Origin: Lautropia sp.
GTDB lineage: Bacteria > Pseudomonadota > Gammaproteobacteria > Burkholderiales > Burkholderiaceae_E
Assembly: GCA_030532895.1 (NCBI GenBank)
Contig: JAUNKF010000010.1
Coordinates: forward strand, 1-64,000
Direction of reading: 5' to 3'
Length of the DNA: 64,000 bases
The notes below the pieces were generated by a model. That model had not been told where the DNA came from and made no database searches. It worked only from the letters and a program-made list of their open reading frames with translations. Both the position numbers and the translations under genes were made by a program. This document shows positions 1 to 9,361 of this stretch, piece after piece (positions within the stretch are counted from its first letter, which is position 1; each line of letters opens with the position of its first letter).

Positions 1-970
1 GAAGGTCGGGCGGCACGACAATTTCTTCGACCTCGGCGGGCATTCGCTGCTGATCATCAGCCTGCAAAGTCGAATCAGGAAACTGATCGGCCGGGATGTC
101 GATCTGAGTTTCCTGATTCAACACCAGACAATTTCACAGCAGAACGCCAACTTTCATGTCAGTCAGAAGCTGAGTGATGGGCTTGTTCAGATGAAAGCGG
201 GGACGTCCGAAAGACCGATCTTCATCGTCCATGAAGTAACGGGGGATGTGCTTTCGTATGCCGACGTGGCCAACTGCTTCTCTACGAAGTATCCGGTTTA
301 CGGGATTACGGCTCTCAGACTTCCCAAAGATCAACGAAACCTGGAGTCTTTCGAATCGATGGCCTCATGCTATGTGAAACTCATGAAATCAGTTGACAAG
401 CATGGGCCCTATCGATTGGTGGGGTGGTCAGCCGGAGGAATGCTGGCATGGGAAATTGCGCGTCAACTGACGCTGAACGGAGATACAGTGGAGTTTCTTG
501 GCATGATCGACACCTATTACAGCGAAGAAAATGAAACAGAAAATGTTGACGACAACACCATGCTCATCGGCCTGCTGGACGGACTTAATGGCGGCCTGAA
601 TGAATCCACCACCGAACATCTCAAGCAAATAAAAGATATTGACAATCTGATCGATGAGACCAGAGCGCTGGGAATACTGAATATGGAAGCTAGCAATGAC
701 TCTATCAAAGAAAGACTTTCATTGGCCAAATCCATTGAAACTATGTCTTCAAGATACGTTGCCCAAGACTTTCCCGTTCGTGCTCACTTGTTTTGCGCGG
801 AGGATGGTGAGGCCGCCAAGAGCTGGGACACATTTCAAGGCAATTCCCGTCCGGAGACTGTCGCCATTGGTGGAACACATTGGAGCATGGTGAGATCTCC
901 CCACGCGAACCGGATGGTTGATGAAATTGAATCAATTCTTGACAAGAACCAAATCGATCCCGGCCAGTAA
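1..970 (+). CDS. Nonribosomal peptide synthetase, C-terminal carrier and thioesterase domains (5' end outside window)
   Basis: This is the last part of a peptide assembly line; the frame is open from base 2. A peptidyl carrier domain shows the motif FFDLGGHSL, whose serine (bases 44-46) carries the phosphopantetheine arm. A type I thioesterase follows: the nucleophile motif VGWSAGG has its serine at 428-430, a later LGMID supplies the likely acid, and GGTHWSM near the end supplies the histidine. The domain would release the finished peptide by hydrolysis or cyclisation. An ATG at 191 is internal and is not the gene start. The adjoining cyclic-peptide exporter suggests a siderophore or lipopeptide product, but no adenylation domain is in the window, so the product cannot be inferred. 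Confidence 0.93.
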   Translation, partial: KVGRHDNFFDLGGHSLLIISLQSRIRKLIGRDVDLSFLIQHQTISQQNANFHVSQKLSDGLVQMKAGTSERPIFIVHEVTGDVLSYADVANCFSTKYPVYGITALRLPKDQRNLESFESMASCYVKLMKSVDKHGPYRLVGWSAGGMLAWEIARQLTLNGDTVEFLGMIDTYYSEENETENVDDNTMLIGLLDGLNGGLNESTTEHLKQIKDIDNLIDETRALGILNMEASNDSIKERLSLAKSIETMSSRYVAQDFPVRAHLFCAEDGEAAKSWDTFQGNSRPETVAIGGTHWSMVRSPHANRMVDEIESILDKNQIDPGQ

Positions 971-1088
971 GTTGGTGCACGTTCGATGAAGCCGCCATCT
1001 TTCATGAGGCAGACCGACAAATAATCATCGATCGTTCACGTGAAAATCAACGAAAAGATCAACCAGAGAAAATGGATACGATACCGCC

Positions 1089-2759
1089 GTGTTGAAATCG
1101 AAACCAATCCGTGAGCGGAACGACCTGATTCGACTTGCAGGTAAACATGTGCCCTTAATGTTGCTTTCATCACTCATGGGGATGTTTGCCGGCTATATAA
1201 CGGTTGCCATCCTGACCTCAGTCACTGATGCCGTGTCAGGACAGACCAGCATGACCTCCACCTTGCTGTTTGAATACACGGCATTGTGCATACTGGTGTT
1301 GGGGTGCACGGTGGTTTCTCAACTGATTGCGAGCCACATTGGTCTTAAGCTAGTGGCAGACGTCCGGGAAAATCTGTCCAGAAAGATCCTGCTGGCACCC
1401 ATTGACCGCCTTGAGCGGTACCGGAAGCATCGATTGATTCCTGTGCTGACCGAAGATATCGGTGTTGTCAGCGATGCATTCTTTGTGATTGCAGAAACAC
1501 TGGTGTCGATCGCGGTCATCACAGGTTGCGCTGCGTATCTGTTTTACCTGTCCCCCGAACTGTTCGGTATCCTGCTGGTTGCACTGATCATCGGCGTGAC
1601 AATACAGTATGCCGCACAGTCAAGAGGTCTTAAAGGGTTTTTGGAGGCTCGAAATCATGAGGACGATCTGCACAAGGCATATCGGGATATCAGCGACGGC
1701 GCAAAAGAGCTGCGAATCAACCGGGTGCGACGGTGGCGCTTGTACCGTGACGGCATTCTTGCCAATGTCGAGCGGATTCGAGAATCCACAACCCGATCGA
1801 TGTCGTTCTACATCGTGGGCATGGGGCTTGGCTCAGCTTTGTTCTTCATGATGATCGGTGTCATTCTGGCCTGGGGTGACAGTCATCCGAACCGCGCAGG
1901 TCTTGTCAGCGGCTTTGTCGTCATGCTGGTTTTCCTGAAAGGTCCAGTGGATCAAGTGCTGTCAGTATTGCCTCATATCGGCCGGGCGAAGGTCGCGATC
2001 GATCGGATTGCAGAACTGGCCCGACAGTTCAACAATCCTGAAAGCGGTACGATGCTGTCCGATCAATCACCGTCTCCCGTGGCTTTCGAATCGATCAGGA
2101 TGGACGCGGTTCGTTATGAGTACCCCTCAAGCGAGCAAGGCGGGGGCTTCAGTGTCGGTCCGATCGATCTAGAGCTGGCCGGCGGACAGATCGTTTTCCT
2201 CGTCGGCGACAACGGCTCTGGCAAGACGACGCTGATCAAGGTGCTGCTTGGCCTGTACCCGCCATCTTCCGGCAGCGTTCTGCTGAACGGAGCCCCCGTG
2301 GACGAGTCGAACCGTGATGACTATCGGCAGCTGTTCACCACGGTCTTTTCAGATTTTCATCTGTTCGAGAGCGTCAGCGACGGCATGTTGGCGGACTCCG
2401 ATGATGCAGACCATCCTGCTCTTGCTTATCTTAAGCGCTTGGATATCGACCGAAAGGTGTCCATTAAGGATGGTACGTTCACCACGCTAGACCTTTCCAC
2501 AGGGCAGCGAAAACGCCTCGCGCTGGTCAATGCCTATGTGGAGGCACGACCGGTGTATGTATTTGATGAATGGGCCGCCGACCAGGATCCGACCTTCAGA
2601 CACATCTTTTATACTGAGCTTCTGCCCGACTTGCGTGATCGTGGCTTCTCTGTTCTTGTCATTTCGCATGATGACAAGTATTTTGGATTCGCCGATCGGG
2701 TGATACGGCTGGAGAATGGACAGGTCATCGACAAGGGCAAACCCACATCGTCGGTCTAG
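1089..2759 (+). CDS. Cyclic peptide export ABC transporter (SyrD/PvdE family)
   Basis: A 556-residue half-transporter with fused membrane and ATPase domains. About six hydrophobic segments lie in residues 20-300. The nucleotide-binding domain has Walker A GDNGSGKTT (about 373-381), signature LSTGQRKR (about 469-476), Walker B VYVFDEW (about 489-495) and a histidine switch near 527. The DEW after Walker B and the overall length fit the family that moves syringomycin or the pyoverdine precursor across the inner membrane. The start is GTG with only a weak ribosome site. It lies 118 bases after the synthetase and in the same direction, so it probably moves the product of that enzyme into the periplasm. 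Confidence 0.92.
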   Translation: MLKSKPIRERNDLIRLAGKHVPLMLLSSLMGMFAGYITVAILTSVTDAVSGQTSMTSTLLFEYTALCILVLGCTVVSQLIASHIGLKLVADVRENLSRKILLAPIDRLERYRKHRLIPVLTEDIGVVSDAFFVIAETLVSIAVITGCAAYLFYLSPELFGILLVALIIGVTIQYAAQSRGLKGFLEARNHEDDLHKAYRDISDGAKELRINRVRRWRLYRDGILANVERIRESTTRSMSFYIVGMGLGSALFFMMIGVILAWGDSHPNRAGLVSGFVVMLVFLKGPVDQVLSVLPHIGRAKVAIDRIAELARQFNNPESGTMLSDQSPSPVAFESIRMDAVRYEYPSSEQGGGFSVGPIDLELAGGQIVFLVGDNGSGKTTLIKVLLGLYPPSSGSVLLNGAPVDESNRDDYRQLFTTVFSDFHLFESVSDGMLADSDDADHPALAYLKRLDIDRKVSIKDGTFTTLDLSTGQRKRLALVNAYVEARPVYVFDEWAADQDPTFRHIFYTELLPDLRDRGFSVLVISHDDKYFGFADRVIRLENGQVIDKGKPTSSV

Positions 2760-2821
2760 ACTTGGCATGCCTGGTCTACGCTGACGTGCTGCAACCTTGG
2801 TTTTTGGCAGAAGAGGGCAAG

Positions 2822-3916
2822 ATGAAGAAAAAATTATTCGTGTTGTTGGTCGTCGGCACATTGGCCGGGCTTGGTTATCATTGGTCGACCGTCGAAGCAC
2901 CACCGGCACTGGTCGAGGAGCTCAGGGCCGACAACGGGCCAATCACTTCCAGCATCAATGCCAGCGGTGTGGTCAGAAGTGGGGAAGCGGTCGTTATCAG
3001 TGCCGTGGCACAAGGTGTCGTGGCAGAGGCTGCGCCGCGGGTCGGAGACAGGGTGCGGCAAGGCCAGGTGTTGGTACAGTTGTCGGATCGGGATGCGCAA
3101 TCAGAGCTTGTACGCCAGAAGCTGGAAGTTGCAGAGGCGCACGAAAGCCTGCTTGCTGCGCAACGCACGCTGAAAGATAGGCAAGAAGATATGAATGCAG
3201 GAGGCGGATCTCGTCAGGCAGTAACCGATGCCCAAAATCAGCTCAGAAGCACCCGGGTGCGGTATCAACGGGCATCAAGCCAACTGCAGAGCCGTCAGAA
3301 CACCCTGGCGCAGTACCGCATGACCTCACCGATTGATGGTTTGGTGACGTCCCGCAACGTCAACGTGGGTGAGTTCGTTCAAGCTGGTACTCGTCTGTAT
3401 TCCGTCGCCAGTGACACGAAGCGCGAGATTCAGGTGAAGGTAGATCCTGTGGAAGCGATGTCACTTACCGTGGGTCAGGAGGCCCATGTATCAGTGGATG
3501 GCAGTGGAGGTACGCCAGATGTGGAGCGTGTGCTGCGGATGGATCCGTCCATTCGCAAGGATGGCAATGCTGAATATCTGCCCGTGTGGGTCAGTGTCGG
3601 TTCGGCAAACGGAAGATGGAAGCTGGATCAGCAGGTCGACGTGAGCTTCACCAGCGAAGTTGGCATGGCCAGGGTACGGCTACCGCTCAAGGCACTGGTG
3701 ATGCGAGATGGCAAAAATCACGTCTGGCAGATTCAGGAAGGGCGTCTGGTTTCCAAACCGGTGACACTGGGAATAATGGGTGATCAGTTCGTCGAAATCA
3801 CGCAGGGGCTCGATGAAAATGCGGCGGTGGTGGTACTGGAAGGACAGGAACTGCGCGAAGGCGACCAGGTTCGGTCCCGGGGGAATCAATCTCAATCCGG
3901 AGGTCAGGCCCGTTGA
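2822..3916 (+). CDS. Periplasmic adaptor subunit of a tripartite efflux pump (MacA/HlyD-like)
   Basis: A 364-residue membrane fusion protein. An N-terminal anchor (MKKKLFVLLVVGTLAGLGY) is followed by the first half of a lipoyl-like domain, a coiled-coil hairpin around residues 95-165, the second lipoyl half and beta-barrel domains. It bridges an inner-membrane MacB-type transporter and a TolC-type channel. The ATG at 2822 is preferred over an in-frame TTG at 2762 because AGAGGG sits just upstream and the signal anchor then begins the protein. It overlaps the next gene by 4 bases. By analogy with PvdR of the pyoverdine system it probably takes part in secretion of the locus product. Confidence 0.9.
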   Translation: MKKKLFVLLVVGTLAGLGYHWSTVEAPPALVEELRADNGPITSSINASGVVRSGEAVVISAVAQGVVAEAAPRVGDRVRQGQVLVQLSDRDAQSELVRQKLEVAEAHESLLAAQRTLKDRQEDMNAGGGSRQAVTDAQNQLRSTRVRYQRASSQLQSRQNTLAQYRMTSPIDGLVTSRNVNVGEFVQAGTRLYSVASDTKREIQVKVDPVEAMSLTVGQEAHVSVDGSGGTPDVERVLRMDPSIRKDGNAEYLPVWVSVGSANGRWKLDQQVDVSFTSEVGMARVRLPLKALVMRDGKNHVWQIQEGRLVSKPVTLGIMGDQFVEITQGLDENAAVVVLEGQELREGDQVRSRGNQSQSGGQAR

Positions 3917-4587
3917 TTAAAGTCGAAAACGTCAAAAAATCCTACCTGCGTGGCAAGCATTCGGTAGAGGTACTGAAGGGCGTTAGTTCCCACATTGATC
4001 GGGGGGAGTTCGTGGCGATCATGGGTCCTTCGGGATCCGGCAAGACCACGTTCCTGAACATTCTTGGGTGCCTGGACACAATGGACTCCGGCCGCTATCT
4101 GCTCGATGGACAACATATCGAGCACCTGAGCGCGGATCAGCTAGCCGTGGTTCGTAATCAGAAGTTCGGTTTCGTCTTCCAGCTGTTCAACCTGATTCCC
4201 CGCTTGAGTGCCTTGCGCAATGTCGAGCTGCCAATGCTGTATGCACGCATATCAGCCGCCGAAAGGCGTGACAAGGCCACACTGGCATTGCAACGGGTCG
4301 GCCTGGGTGAGCGATTGGCCCACATGCCTTCGGAGTTGTCAGGCGGTCAACAGCAGCGTGTGGCCATTGCCCGTGCCATCGTCAATGATCCGGAGATCCT
4401 GATCGCCGACGAGCCAACCGGCAGCCTGGACACGACTGCTGGCAGAGAAGTGATGGAGATTTTCCGTGCCTTTCACGCTCAAGACAAGACGATCATCATG
4501 GTGACCCATGAGCCGGAAATAGCAGCCTATGCAGAACGGATCATAAGATTGCGCGATGGCTTGCTGGAAGAGGACATATCGGCATGA
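3913..4587 (+). CDS. MacB/LolD-type ABC ATPase
   Basis: A 224-residue ATPase with Walker A GPSGSGKTT (residues 38-46), signature LSGGQQQRVAIARA, Walker B ILIADEPTGSLD and a switch histidine in MVTHEPE. The start is TTG inside the TTGA overlap with the adaptor gene, with a strong GGAGG at 3899-3903. It overlaps the permease gene by 4 bases (ATGA), so all three are translationally coupled. In canonical MacB the ATPase is fused to the permease; here they are separate, as in many two-gene systems of this class. It would power the permease encoded next to it. Confidence 0.92.
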   Translation: MIKVENVKKSYLRGKHSVEVLKGVSSHIDRGEFVAIMGPSGSGKTTFLNILGCLDTMDSGRYLLDGQHIEHLSADQLAVVRNQKFGFVFQLFNLIPRLSALRNVELPMLYARISAAERRDKATLALQRVGLGERLAHMPSELSGGQQQRVAIARAIVNDPEILIADEPTGSLDTTAGREVMEIFRAFHAQDKTIIMVTHEPEIAAYAERIIRLRDGLLEEDISA

Positions 4588-5849
4588 AGGTAGCTCATCG
4601 TTTTTACTGGGGCATTTTTCGTGACCTGTTTTCGCAGGCGTGGTCCGGCCTGGCAGACCACCGGTTGCGCACCTTGCTGAGCATTCTTGGGATTGCAATA
4701 GGCATTGCAGCCGTGATCCTGATCGGCGTGATCGGCGAAGGCAGCAAGCAGAAAGTGTTCTCGGAACTGCAAACCTTTGGAGTCCGCTCCGCCTGGCTGA
4801 TACGGGATCGCGATCGCCCCGACCCGAACCGGGTGGAGCGGCAGGGAAGTGGCATCAGCAATCGCGATCTGCAGGCAATCGAACAATCGGGCTGTTGCAA
4901 TGGGCTTGCAATGATTTCGCCATCGGTTTGGCCCAACAACGGGGATCCCGTGCGAGCCAGTCGGGAGGGCCGTCGCATACAAACGCAGCTAGGGGGCGTC
5001 AACGAGATGCATCTAGCCATCAATCGCGATGAGCTGGTCGTTGGACGCAATTTTTCCAAGGAAGAGGTAAAGCAGGGCCGGAACTATGCGATCATTGGAG
5101 ACAAGGTGAAAAAAGAGTTGTTTCCCAACGAACCACATCCGATCGGTGAAGAACTGCGCGTTGGCAGGATGCGTTTGACAGTGATTGGCGTACTCAAGCC
5201 CAAGGATCGGTCATTTCTGTCAAGCATGGGAGGAGGAACGGGCCTGGATGCGAATGCCCAGGTTCTGGTGCCCTACCCGCGCATACAGCATATGAATGGC
5301 AACGACGAGGTCAACATGCTGCAGTTTCAGCTTGACGAGGGCGTCGACATCAGCGCCGCTGAACAGCTGGAGGCACTGCTGTGGCGTCGACACAAGGGGG
5401 CCTTCAATTACCGGACCGAAGGGATGAGCACTTATGTGGAAACCGCCCGAAACATCCTGGATGGTGTCTCGATGGTAGGGCTGCTGGCAGCAGCGGTATC
5501 ACTGGTCGTGGCCGGTCTGGGCATTCTGAACATTATGAGCACCTCGGTACTGGAGCGCACACGTGAAATCGGTCTGCGCAAGGCGCTCGGAGGCTCATCC
5601 CGTGACATCCTAATACAGTTTCTGATCGAAGCATTCCTGATCAGCTTTGCGGGTGGTGTTCTTGGGCTGATCCTCGGCGGTGGATTCAGCATATTGATCA
5701 CCTCTCTGGTCGACCTGCAGATGCTGCCTTCCGTTCCGCTGATCGTTGCGGCTTTACTGGTATCCGGGGCCGTCGGAATCATCGCGGGTTATCTGCCCGC
5801 CTATCGCGCGGCGCAGCTCAAGCCGGTGGAGGCATTGCGATATGAGTGA
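4584..5849 (+). CDS. MacB-type ABC permease (FtsX domain)
   Basis: A 421-residue permease with the MacB plan: one transmembrane helix near residues 30-50, a large periplasmic domain (about 55-290) and three C-terminal helices (about 290-410). The C-terminal region carries the FtsX-family pattern TREIGLRKALGG and ends in PVEALRYE, a conserved tail of this family. It works as a mechanotransmission module that drives periplasmic substrate into the adaptor and outer membrane channel rather than carrying it across the inner membrane. It lies in the coupled adaptor-ATPase-permease-channel set, overlapping the ATPase gene upstream. Confidence 0.92.
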   Translation: MKVAHRFYWGIFRDLFSQAWSGLADHRLRTLLSILGIAIGIAAVILIGVIGEGSKQKVFSELQTFGVRSAWLIRDRDRPDPNRVERQGSGISNRDLQAIEQSGCCNGLAMISPSVWPNNGDPVRASREGRRIQTQLGGVNEMHLAINRDELVVGRNFSKEEVKQGRNYAIIGDKVKKELFPNEPHPIGEELRVGRMRLTVIGVLKPKDRSFLSSMGGGTGLDANAQVLVPYPRIQHMNGNDEVNMLQFQLDEGVDISAAEQLEALLWRRHKGAFNYRTEGMSTYVETARNILDGVSMVGLLAAAVSLVVAGLGILNIMSTSVLERTREIGLRKALGGSSRDILIQFLIEAFLISFAGGVLGLILGGGFSILITSLVDLQMLPSVPLIVAALLVSGAVGIIAGYLPAYRAAQLKPVEALRYE

Positions 5850-5856
5850 GGTGTTC

Positions 5857-7365
5857 ATGAACATTGCAGGGAAGAAGGCCGAAGAGACCAACCAATTCGG
5901 ATCCTTGATGCGATTGCTTCTTCCAGTGTTGCTCACGTCTTCATGGCTGCCGCTCGTTCAGGCGCAATCCCAACAGAGCCTAGAGCGTCTGCAGCCAGAA
6001 CAGGACGTGAAATACTCTCAATCGCATCAATGGGCAACAGACGAGAGAGATCCTCGATGGAAAATGCCGCCTTCACTGAAAGAGGCAATCGATCAGGCGC
6101 TGGCCAAACGGCTGGATGTACGTTTGAGTCTGACAGACGCTCGCCAAGCACGCGCCCGCATGAGGCAGGCCCAATCAAAGTTTCACCCCAGATTAGGCGT
6201 GGAGGCGGAGTTCCGAAATACCCGTCAATGGGATAATTATTCGGATGTCAAAGCAACCTATGATATTGCCGGCACCGGTCCGGTGAATATTGAGGTGGTT
6301 AATGAAGCGAACCGCTACCAGTTCCAGCCAAAGATAGAGGCTAGCTATAGCCTGTATTCAGGGGGGGGGGATGAGGCAGGCGTTCGGCATGCCCGACTTT
6401 TGACGGACGCAGCTGACTTAGGAGTGGAGGCGATATCCCAGCAGGCAATCTTGGACGTTGTTCGTCGTTATCTAGAGCTGCGCAAGCAATGCATGGAGTG
6501 GGAAAGCTCCAGCGAGGATATGAGGGCGGTATTGTTGAAAGCTGACATCATGAGACGTCGTCACGATCGTGGCCGATTGTCGGACATAGAACTGCAGGAG
6601 GCTGAAATTGAACGTCTCGAAAAGCAAAAAGCATTGTTCAATCGTGTTCAGCAGGTGAAAGCGGCCTACGGACGTTATTCGGTTGCCGTTACCGATCAAC
6701 CGAACAGCGTTCAAGAAGCCTCGTTCGCCTGTCATTTTGATCGCAAGGTCAAGGAGGAGATTGATAAGATCACTGGACTGACTACAGAGAGTTCGAGCCT
6801 AAAAAAAGCGGCCTTGGACGAGGAGGCTGCCCGGGAGCAGATTGACATCGAGAAAGCTGCTAAGAAACCTCAGGTTTCCTTGTTTGCCCAATATAACTTC
6901 GTCTCGCGTCAAGACGATATGCTCCGGCGATTGGTGGGCAATACAAAACGTCAGGATGCAGTGTTCGGATTGAGGGTTTCATTCACTTTGTACGACGGCT
7001 GGCTTTCCGATGCCCGTGAGCAGGAGGCTCAGGTTTCATTACAGCGGCAGCAGATTCGTCGTGAGCAGCAGGTCTCCCGTTTGGAGGCGTTCCGATATCG
7101 GCAACGGTTGCGTCAAGAGGAAATGAGCGAAGCAGTCAAAATGGCGAAAACGAAGCTCAATTTGGCAATTAGTAGAAGGGTGCTAGCTGAGAAGCGTTTC
7201 AAACTGGGAAAAATAAACGCTCTACAGAATGAAGAAATTCGGGCGAATGAAAACAAGGCGCGCCGTGATCTGGACATTGCCGAGATCGACAGAATGAGGG
7301 TGGATGTTGAGTCGTTGTACGAAGAGGCGGCATCATCGACGGAAAGTGACAGTCCTGCGTCTTGA
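5857..7365 (+). CDS. TolC-family outer membrane efflux protein
   Basis: About 502 residues with a hydrophobic signal segment (LMRLLLPVLLTSSWLPLVQA), then two repeats of long helices typical of outer membrane factors, with LYSGGGDEAGVRHARLL in the first half and FTLYDGWLSDAREQEA in the second. Candidate starts are ATG 5842, which overlaps the permease stop, and ATG 5857, which has TGAGGTG upstream and is preferred. It would form the outer membrane duct of the pump. The coding sequence contains ten consecutive G at 6361-6370 (finding). Base composition is more AT-rich than in the core genes downstream of 10 kb. Confidence 0.88.
   Translation: MNIAGKKAEETNQFGSLMRLLLPVLLTSSWLPLVQAQSQQSLERLQPEQDVKYSQSHQWATDERDPRWKMPPSLKEAIDQALAKRLDVRLSLTDARQARARMRQAQSKFHPRLGVEAEFRNTRQWDNYSDVKATYDIAGTGPVNIEVVNEANRYQFQPKIEASYSLYSGGGDEAGVRHARLLTDAADLGVEAISQQAILDVVRRYLELRKQCMEWESSSEDMRAVLLKADIMRRRHDRGRLSDIELQEAEIERLEKQKALFNRVQQVKAAYGRYSVAVTDQPNSVQEASFACHFDRKVKEEIDKITGLTTESSSLKKAALDEEAAREQIDIEKAAKKPQVSLFAQYNFVSRQDDMLRRLVGNTKRQDAVFGLRVSFTLYDGWLSDAREQEAQVSLQRQQIRREQQVSRLEAFRYRQRLRQEEMSEAVKMAKTKLNLAISRRVLAEKRFKLGKINALQNEEIRANENKARRDLDIAEIDRMRVDVESLYEEAASSTESDSPAS
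6361..6370 (+). repeat. Homopolymer of ten G inside the outer membrane efflux gene
   Basis: Ten uninterrupted G residues encode Ser-Gly-Gly-Gly-Asp. In the copy shown the frame is intact and the surrounding protein keeps the TolC-family pattern. Runs of this length are prone to slipped-strand mispairing, and gain or loss of one base would truncate the protein soon after. Confidence 0.9.
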
Positions 7366-7533
7366 CCGTCGCACTTCATGGACGAGTGATTTGCATGGGT
7401 TGTTTTTGATCCTAATAAAAATGGTGTGTAACACTTGTAGGTGAGGTGACGTGAGCTTGATGAAAGAGTGGTAAGTTCGCTTCGATAGACGCGACTCGGC
7501 TTCTGATTTATACCTGTAGGGGGATCAATTATC

Positions 7534-8388
7534 ATGACTTTGTATTCAAGGGTTTCAAATTCATGCAAGGGAAATTTTTTGCCTTTATGGACGAGTCGAA
7601 AGACTGCCGGGGTTTTTCTACTTGTAATGGTCAGTATTTGGCACACTGATGAAGCGATTTCTCAGACTGCTTAAACTCAGAGTCCGCTGATATTGCGGCA
7701 GGATCAGGAGATCAACTACACCTTGGGTCTGGGAGCAAGCTACGGCGCGGCCTATCTTGGTTCTAATGACTACACTTTCTCTCCGCGTCCCATTCTTGCC
7801 TTGCAATACGGACCCTTCTTTCTGGATCCGGCTCGTGGATTGGGTGTTGAGTATGCAAACGATATTGGCTTCTATGCAGGGACATCGATCCAACTTGACC
7901 AGGGTCGTAAGGATGAGGACGATCTTAGTGGCATGGGTCGAATCAGAAGCAGTTGGGTGCTGGATCTGGCCATTTCGCAGGCGTTGGCTGAATGGGTGGT
8001 CGTCGACGCCGGCTTGTCGTTCAGGGTTGCAGGGCAAGAAGATCGGGGAAAACAATACCGTCTTGGTCTAACCTTCATTCCCTATCAGACTGACAGTGAT
8101 GTCGTCACATTTGGCCTGACCGCAGAAATGGGTGACAAGGATTACAACCAAACCTATTTTGGGGTGACGCCTGAGCAAGCAGCACGAACACGTTTCAGTG
8201 CGTTTTCGCCGTCATCTGGGGTGCATGCTCAGACCTTGCAAGTCGGTTGGTCGCATGTGTTGAGCAAGAACTGGTCACTGGATGCCGGAGCTGATGTGAC
8301 GAGATTGGGTAGCAAGGTCAAGAACAGCCCTATCGTGTTTGATGACACGAACTACTCGATCAGTGCTGGCATCAGTTATGTCTTTTGA
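7534..8388 (+). pseudogene. MipA/OmpV-family outer membrane barrel, interrupted by an in-frame TAA
   Basis: The 231 codons from 7693 match the MipA/OmpV family: NYTLGLGASYG near the start, many alternating hydrophobic strands and a terminal YVF expected for an outer membrane barrel. Alone it lacks a signal peptide and would need a TTG start. Exactly 159 bases upstream and in frame is ATG 7534, with GTAGGGGGA about ten bases before it. Those 46 codons encode a basic start, a hydrophobic core AGVFLLVMVSIW and a short polar stretch, which reads as the missing signal peptide. A single TAA at 7672-7674 separates the two parts. The simplest reading is a nonsense mutation; readthrough or a sequencing error are alternatives. 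Confidence 0.75.
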
Positions 8389-8575
8389 GCGAGCGTGATG
8401 TGCCTGATGCGGCTGCAGAGATTTCGGATGCAATAAGACAGACGAAAAGTCAATTGGTTCCCTGAAGTACCTCGTTGAACATTCGGTTATCACGGAAAAA
8501 CGTGCATCCGGGCGACACGAAAGTGGTGCTGTGGTGGTTCGGCGAGTCCTCTTTGGAAAGGGAAGTTTTTGATCC

Positions 8576-9310
8576 ATGAACCTTGAAAACAAAAAGGTGC
8601 TCGTCACGGGCGGAACGGAAGGTATTGGCGCAGCCATCGTCGATCAGTTGCTTCGGCGTCGCGCGCAGGTGATCACGTGTGCGCGACATGAGCCATCCCA
8701 GGCACTGAAAGATGGGGTCATCTTCAGACGTTGTGATCTTGCGTCGGCAGGTGATCGAAGGGCGCTGATTTCATGGCTGTTTGCTGAGCATCCGGATACG
8801 GCGGTGTTGATCAACAATGCCGGGGTTCAGCATCTGATGGATTTTCATCAGACCGATTCTTCCAGGATAGAAACCGAGAGCCAGCTTGAGCTGTCGTTGA
8901 ATCTGGAAGCACCGATCATGTTGTGCGCGGGCCTTTTGCCGATGTTGGTTCGACAACCGGAGGCGGCGATCGTCAACATCACGACTGGTTTGGCGCTGGC
9001 GCCTAAGAAGTCCTCGCCCGTCTATTGCGCCACGAAGGCCGGGCTACGGTCTTTCACCCGTTCCTTGCGTTATCAAGTGGAAGATGTTGCGCCCACCGTT
9101 CGCGTTCAGGAGGTTTTGCCGCCTCTTGTGGAGACGAGGATGACGGCAGGTAGGGGGACTGGGAAGATGAAACCGGAAGATGTGGCGATCCAAGTGGTTT
9201 CGGCAATTGAGCGAGGTGTTGAGGAATGCTATGTTGGTAAGTCCAGGCTGTTGAAATGGATGATGAGGATTGCACCTGGCGTGGTTTACAAGGTTTTGAA
9301 GACATGGTGA
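8576..9310 (+). CDS. Short-chain dehydrogenase/reductase (DltE-like)
   Basis: A 244-residue Rossmann-fold oxidoreductase. The cofactor motif TGGTEGIG is at residues 11-18, NNAGV near 80, the catalytic serine lies in the NITTGLALAPKKSS region and the YCATK motif supplies Tyr and Lys. The sequence style resembles the DltE subgroup of short-chain dehydrogenases, whose substrates are poorly defined. It stands between the MipA remnant and a convergent type II thioesterase, so a tailoring role in the peptide pathway is possible but not shown. Confidence 0.85.
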   Translation: MNLENKKVLVTGGTEGIGAAIVDQLLRRRAQVITCARHEPSQALKDGVIFRRCDLASAGDRRALISWLFAEHPDTAVLINNAGVQHLMDFHQTDSSRIETESQLELSLNLEAPIMLCAGLLPMLVRQPEAAIVNITTGLALAPKKSSPVYCATKAGLRSFTRSLRYQVEDVAPTVRVQEVLPPLVETRMTAGRGTGKMKPEDVAIQVVSAIERGVEECYVGKSRLLKWMMRIAPGVVYKVLKTW

Positions 9311-9361
9311 AGGGGGCAGGGCTTGCCCATGTCATGCATGACTTTCATCATCTTGCAGAGA

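Noticed and set aside
7693..8388. MipA-like gene as an intact CDS with TTG start
   Set aside because: It would lack a signal peptide although the protein is an outer membrane barrel, and a signal-like segment lies in frame just upstream of a single stop.
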